NCBI GenBank assembly: GCA_002709005.1
Contig: PAPH01000024.1
Coordinates: 1 to 57,361 of the forward strand
DNA from: Hyphomicrobiales bacterium
GTDB lineage: Bacteria; Pseudomonadota; Alphaproteobacteria; Rhizobiales; Rhizobiaceae
Reading direction: 5' to 3'
Length of the DNA: 57,361 nucleotides
How positions within the stretch are numbered: position 1 is the first letter of the stretch; each line of letters begins with the position of its first letter. Below are positions 54,422 to 57,361 of the stretch, piece by piece. Position numbers and translations under genes: made by a program. The notes under the pieces were generated by a model that was not told the origin of the DNA, did not search any database, and was given only the letters and a program-made list of their open reading frames with translations.

Positions 54422-55321
54422 ATGGATAGCCTCACCCGAATCCGCGCCTTTATCGATGTCGTTGAAGCCGAAGGGTTTTCAGCAGCGGCCCGCAAGGCTG
54501 GCCGGTCCAAGGCGCTGTTGTCGAAATATGTCCGCGAACTCGAAGATGAGCTCGGCTCGCTGCTTCTCAACCGCACCACGCGGCAGTTTTCACTCACGGA
54601 GACGGGGCGCACCTATTACCGCAGCGCCAGCGAGATCCTGCGCCAGATCGATGACCTGGCCGATCAGGTGCGCGAATCATCGTCGCATGTGAAGGGCAAT
54701 GTGAGGATCACCGCACCACGCACATTCGCGGATGCTGCCGTCGGACAATCGCTGATCGACTTCTCGCTGGCCTATCCCGACATCACGCTCGAAGTCGTGC
54801 TCGACGACCGGATGGTGGATCTCGTGGACGAAGGGTTCGACCTCGGCATCCGCATTACCCGGCTGCAGGACAGCGGCATGATCGCCCGCAAGCTCGCCCC
54901 GTTCTCGATCCTGCCCGTTGCGTCACCGGAATTTCTGCAAAAGCACGGGCCGATCAAGAATCCGAACCAGCTGACGAAGGTCCCCTGCCTCGTCGACACC
55001 AACAACCGCTCGAAGAACAACTGGCGCTTTCAGACATCTGACGGCGACGTTATCAGCGTCGCGGTGAAGGGACGGCTTGAGGTCAACAGTCCGCTTTCGA
55101 CCATGCGGGCTGCTGAATCCGGCCTCGGCGTTGCGCTTTTGCCCGACTTCATTGCGCAGGAGCGCATCGAGGCAGGCAAGTTGACGCCCATTCTTTCGAA
55201 CTGGATTCCGACGGACGCAGGCATCTACGCCATCTACCCGGAGCGCCGTTACCTGCCGGCCAAGGTCCGCACGCTCGTCGACTTCCTCTCGCAGTGGTTC
55301 AAGGACAATCGCGGCGCCTGA
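54422..55321 (+). CDS. LysR-family transcriptional regulator
   Basis: A 299-residue regulator: the N-terminal winged helix (SLTRIRAFIDVVEAEGFSAA, then KALLSKYVRELEDELGSLL) and the C-terminal substrate-binding lobe pair. The DALR-like stretch NRTTRQFSLTETGRTYY is typical of the CrgA/AaeR-like group. ATG 54422 begins the family N-terminus; the frame opens at 54338. It is divergent from the decarboxylase gene and 95 bases ahead of the DUF1007 gene; targets are unknown. Confidence 0.92.
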   Translation: MDSLTRIRAFIDVVEAEGFSAAARKAGRSKALLSKYVRELEDELGSLLLNRTTRQFSLTETGRTYYRSASEILRQIDDLADQVRESSSHVKGNVRITAPRTFADAAVGQSLIDFSLAYPDITLEVVLDDRMVDLVDEGFDLGIRITRLQDSGMIARKLAPFSILPVASPEFLQKHGPIKNPNQLTKVPCLVDTNNRSKNNWRFQTSDGDVISVAVKGRLEVNSPLSTMRAAESGLGVALLPDFIAQERIEAGKLTPILSNWIPTDAGIYAIYPERRYLPAKVRTLVDFLSQWFKDNRGA

Positions 55322-55416
55322 GTGATGTGACCGAACGACGCGATTTCTGTCTCGCCGAATTTCCGTCCATATTCGGCGTCATGAACGATTCGAATTACCG
55401 GTAGCAGGGGCGAGAA

Positions 55417-56082
55417 ATGACAAGAACCGCCAGACCATATGCTCTGCGCGCGTTAGCGGTGTCCGCGTTTTTGGCCATCAGCGCGACCTCAGTCTCGGCA
55501 CACCCTCACATTTTTGCCGATGCCCGCCTCGAAATCGAAACGGACGCCAAAGGCAATATTGCCGAATTGCGCAATGTCTGGCGCTTCGATGAGGTCTTCT
55601 CTTCAAGCGTGGTGATGGATTTCGACTCCAACAAGAACGCAACGATGGACCCCGATGAGCTGCACAGGGTCGCCCAGGTGGTTACGGACTCGCTGGCCGA
55701 TTACAATTATTTCGTCAGCCTCACCGACAACGGCAAGGACATCAAGGTCGATCCGCCCAAGGCGATGGTCGCCAATTACGATGACGGACAACTGCTTCTG
55801 ATCTTCGCAGTCGAGCCCGCGCAACCGGTGAAGCTCGACGGCATGGTGAAGGTCGGAATTTACGATCCGACAATGTACACGGCCATCGACTTCATGAACG
55901 ACGGCGATCTTGTCGTCACCGGTCCCGACGCCGCAAAATGCGGTACGCAAGTCGTGCGACCGGATCCGGACGAGGTGCTTGAGCAGAACCAGGCATCATT
56001 GACCGAAGCCTTTTTCAACGATCCCGCCGGAACCGATCTATCCAAACTCTTTGCCACCCGTATCGAATTGGACTGCAAATGA
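55417..56082 (+). CDS. DUF1007 periplasmic protein
   Basis: A 221-residue DUF1007 protein. It has a signal peptide (ALRALAVSAFLAISATSVSA) and the conserved HPHIFADARLEI at the mature N-terminus, which starts with His-Pro-His and could bind metal. Further family segments are VWRFDEVFSSSVVMDFDSN and MYTAIDFMND. DUF1007 genes are commonly linked to nickel/cobalt transporters and the next gene is one, overlapping by four bases. The exact role is not established. Confidence 0.92.
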   Translation: MTRTARPYALRALAVSAFLAISATSVSAHPHIFADARLEIETDAKGNIAELRNVWRFDEVFSSSVVMDFDSNKNATMDPDELHRVAQVVTDSLADYNYFVSLTDNGKDIKVDPPKAMVANYDDGQLLLIFAVEPAQPVKLDGMVKVGIYDPTMYTAIDFMNDGDLVVTGPDAAKCGTQVVRPDPDEVLEQNQASLTEAFFNDPAGTDLSKLFATRIELDCK

Positions 56083-57167
56083 CGCGCAAACTCGTAGCCG
56101 CCCTCGCGGCTGCTTTTGTTCTCGTCCTTCTCGCCGCAAATTTCGCCCACGCCCAATCGCCGCTCGGTATCGGCGCTGCCGAACCGTCGGTCATGCCGAC
56201 GGGCATGGGCTGGCAGTTTCTGGCCTTCGTCAATGAAAAGCAGCAGGAATTCTACCGGCTCTTGACCGGTGCCCTGAAGGCCATGCGCGAGGATCCCGCC
56301 AAGTTAGCCCTTCTTGTCGGACTGTCTTTCGCCTATGGCATCTTCCACGCCGCCGGCCCCGGCCACGGCAAGGCGGTGATCTCGTCCTACATGATCGCCA
56401 ACGAGGTGGCGTTGCGCCGCGGCGTGCTGCTCTCCTTCATGTCGTCCTTCGCGCAAGGAATCACGGCCATCACCGTTGTCGGCGCGGCGTATCTGCTCCT
56501 GCGCGGCACCACCATCTCGATGACCGACGCCACCCATTACATGGAGCTGGCGAGTTATCTGCTGATTGCCTTTTTCGGGGCGTGGTTGTTGTGGCGGAAA
56601 CTCGGCGCGCGCTTCTTTCCAAAGCTGGTGCCCGCTCATTCGCACGGGCATGCCCACAGTCACGACCATCATGACCATGGCCACGATCACGTGCATCATG
56701 ATCATTCCCACGGTCACGCGCGCCATGATCACGAGCGTGACCATCACCACCACGGTAATCATGACCATGGGCACGACCATCACCACCACGCGGGCGAGGT
56801 CTGCGCCACCTGCGGCCATTCCCACGCGCCGGACCCGGCGATGATCTCGGGCAAGGATTTCTCCGTGCGCGAGGCTTGGTCGGCGGTCATGGCCGTGGGC
56901 TTGCGTCCGTGCTCGGGTTCGCTTCTGGTGCTGTCGTTTTCGCTGTTGAACGGACTTCTTCTCGGCGGCGTGCTCTCGGTCTTCGCCATATCTCTCGGCA
57001 CTGCGATCACCGTCTCGGCACTCGCCGTCATGGCCGTGCTCGCCAAGGACGTAGCGTTGAAATTCGCGGGTGACAGACGAGCCGATACGGTCGGCTTCGT
57101 GATCGAAATCGCCGGCGCAAGCCTGGTTCTGTTTCTGGGCGCGGTGATGTTCCTCGCTGCGCTCTAG
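56079..57167 (+). CDS. Nickel/cobalt exporter (NicO/RcnA family)
   Basis: A 362-residue membrane transporter of the NicO superfamily. A signal-like first helix is followed by about six helices with the motif GIFHAAGPGHGKAVISSY and, after the loop, VMAVGLRPCSGSLLVLSF. Between about residues 186 and 250 a cytosolic loop carries a dense His/Asp repeat (HAHSHDHHDHGHDHVHHD and more). The family exports or imports Ni2+ and Co2+; the His loop fits an RcnA-like exporter. It overlaps the DUF1007 gene by four bases, so the two are one unit. Confidence 0.93.
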   Translation: MTRKLVAALAAAFVLVLLAANFAHAQSPLGIGAAEPSVMPTGMGWQFLAFVNEKQQEFYRLLTGALKAMREDPAKLALLVGLSFAYGIFHAAGPGHGKAVISSYMIANEVALRRGVLLSFMSSFAQGITAITVVGAAYLLLRGTTISMTDATHYMELASYLLIAFFGAWLLWRKLGARFFPKLVPAHSHGHAHSHDHHDHGHDHVHHDHSHGHARHDHERDHHHHGNHDHGHDHHHHAGEVCATCGHSHAPDPAMISGKDFSVREAWSAVMAVGLRPCSGSLLVLSFSLLNGLLLGGVLSVFAISLGTAITVSALAVMAVLAKDVALKFAGDRRADTVGFVIEIAGASLVLFLGAVMFLAAL

Positions 57168-57177
57168 GCCAGCCTAG
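57164..57177. repeat. Palindrome spanning two convergent stop codons
   Basis: CTAGGC-CA-GCCTAG is a perfect 14-base dyad. It contains the TAG stop of the NicO gene and the TAG stop, on the other strand, of the partial gene at the right edge. Confidence 0.6.
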
Positions 57178-57361
57178 TCTTCGTGCTTGGACTGGTAGCG
57201 CGCCCTGAGCCAGAAGATGCCGAAGAATGCCCCGACTGCGATCAGTCCGACTGCCATTGCCAGCCACGGCGATACGTCGCCTGCAGCCAGCATGATGTTC
57301 GGCATGAAGACGAAGAGCAGGAAGGTGCCCGCCAGGATAAGGCCTGCGGCAATCGCCGCCG
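57174..57361 (-). CDS. Partial small membrane protein, truncated at edge
   Basis: On the minus strand a frame open from the right edge ends with TAG at 57176-57174. The 61 visible residues are coherent: a helix (AAGLILAGTFLLFVFMPNIM), a short periplasmic-like stretch AAGDVSPW, a second helix (MAVGLIAVGAFFGIFWL) and a basic-polar tail RARYQSKHED. The N-terminus lies outside the window. I do not recognise the family. The convergent layout with the exporter gene leaves only 6 bases between the stop codons. Confidence 0.7.
   Translation of the reverse strand, partial: AAIAAGLILAGTFLLFVFMPNIMLAAGDVSPWLAMAVGLIAVGAFFGIFWLRARYQSKHED

Overview
The window looks like chromosomal DNA of an alphaproteobacterium of the order Hyphomicrobiales (Rhizobiales), probably close to Rhizobiaceae or a marine relative. 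This rests on the glgP-glgB-glgC-glgA-pgm-glgX cluster, the four-subunit sarcosine oxidase operon, split transhydrogenase genes next to a short aa3-oxidase subunit IV, COX4_pro_2 and DUF1007/NicO families, and uniformly high GC coding sequence. The genus cannot be fixed by reading alone. I saw no insertion sequence, prophage, CRISPR array, tRNA or rRNA.

Layout. 0.4-11.4 kb: a tightly packed glycogen operon (phosphorylase, branching enzyme, ADP-glucose pyrophosphorylase, synthase, phosphoglucomutase, debranching enzyme), then a MaoC-like hydratase. 12.0-17.2 kb: sarcosine oxidase soxB-D-A-G on the minus strand. 17.5-23.9 kb: rpsU, a TPR lipoprotein, and a HlyD/RbbA/YhhJ-type ABC exporter. 23.9-28.0 kb (minus): an O6-alkylguanine methyltransferase, pntB-pntAB-pntAA and an aa3-oxidase subunit IV. 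28.2-35.1 kb (minus): a FeeM/LuxI-fold N-acyltransferase behind a CtrA-like box, a membrane GGDEF-EAL protein and a giant indolepyruvate ferredoxin oxidoreductase. 35.5-42.0 kb: TRAP transporter dctQM, a glyoxalase-fold protein, an alcohol dehydrogenase-like protein and two tandem TakP-like solute-binding proteins. 42.3-45.8 kb: a glutamine amidotransferase-like hydrolase, a 2-hydroxyacid dehydrogenase with its LacI regulator, and a MarR regulator. 45.9-50.1 kb: a His-rich COG0523 GTPase paired with a WD40 protein, and a chemoreceptor. 50.1-51.6 kb: a seven-helix membrane AraC regulator divergent from a tiny secreted protein. 52.0-57.4 kb: a GNAT acetyltransferase, ornithine/lysine decarboxylase with a long structured leader (probable speF RNA), a LysR regulator, DUF1007 plus a His-rich NicO metal exporter, and a truncated membrane protein at the right edge.

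How the parts may work together. The glg block is a complete glycogen cycle in one transcription unit. The TRAP transporter and its two TakP-like binding proteins sit beside an enzyme that oxidises 2-oxoacids, so uptake and use of 2-oxoacids or 2-hydroxyacids may be linked. One binding protein has a perfect FNR/FixK anaerobox upstream, suggesting oxygen control.

Least described parts, in my view: the membrane AraC/secreted mini-protein pair, the CtrA-boxed FeeM-like synthase beside a c-di-GMP enzyme, the COG0523/WD40 pair, and the glycine-serine tail on the TRAP permease. All functional assignments come from reading motifs by eye; no search was run.
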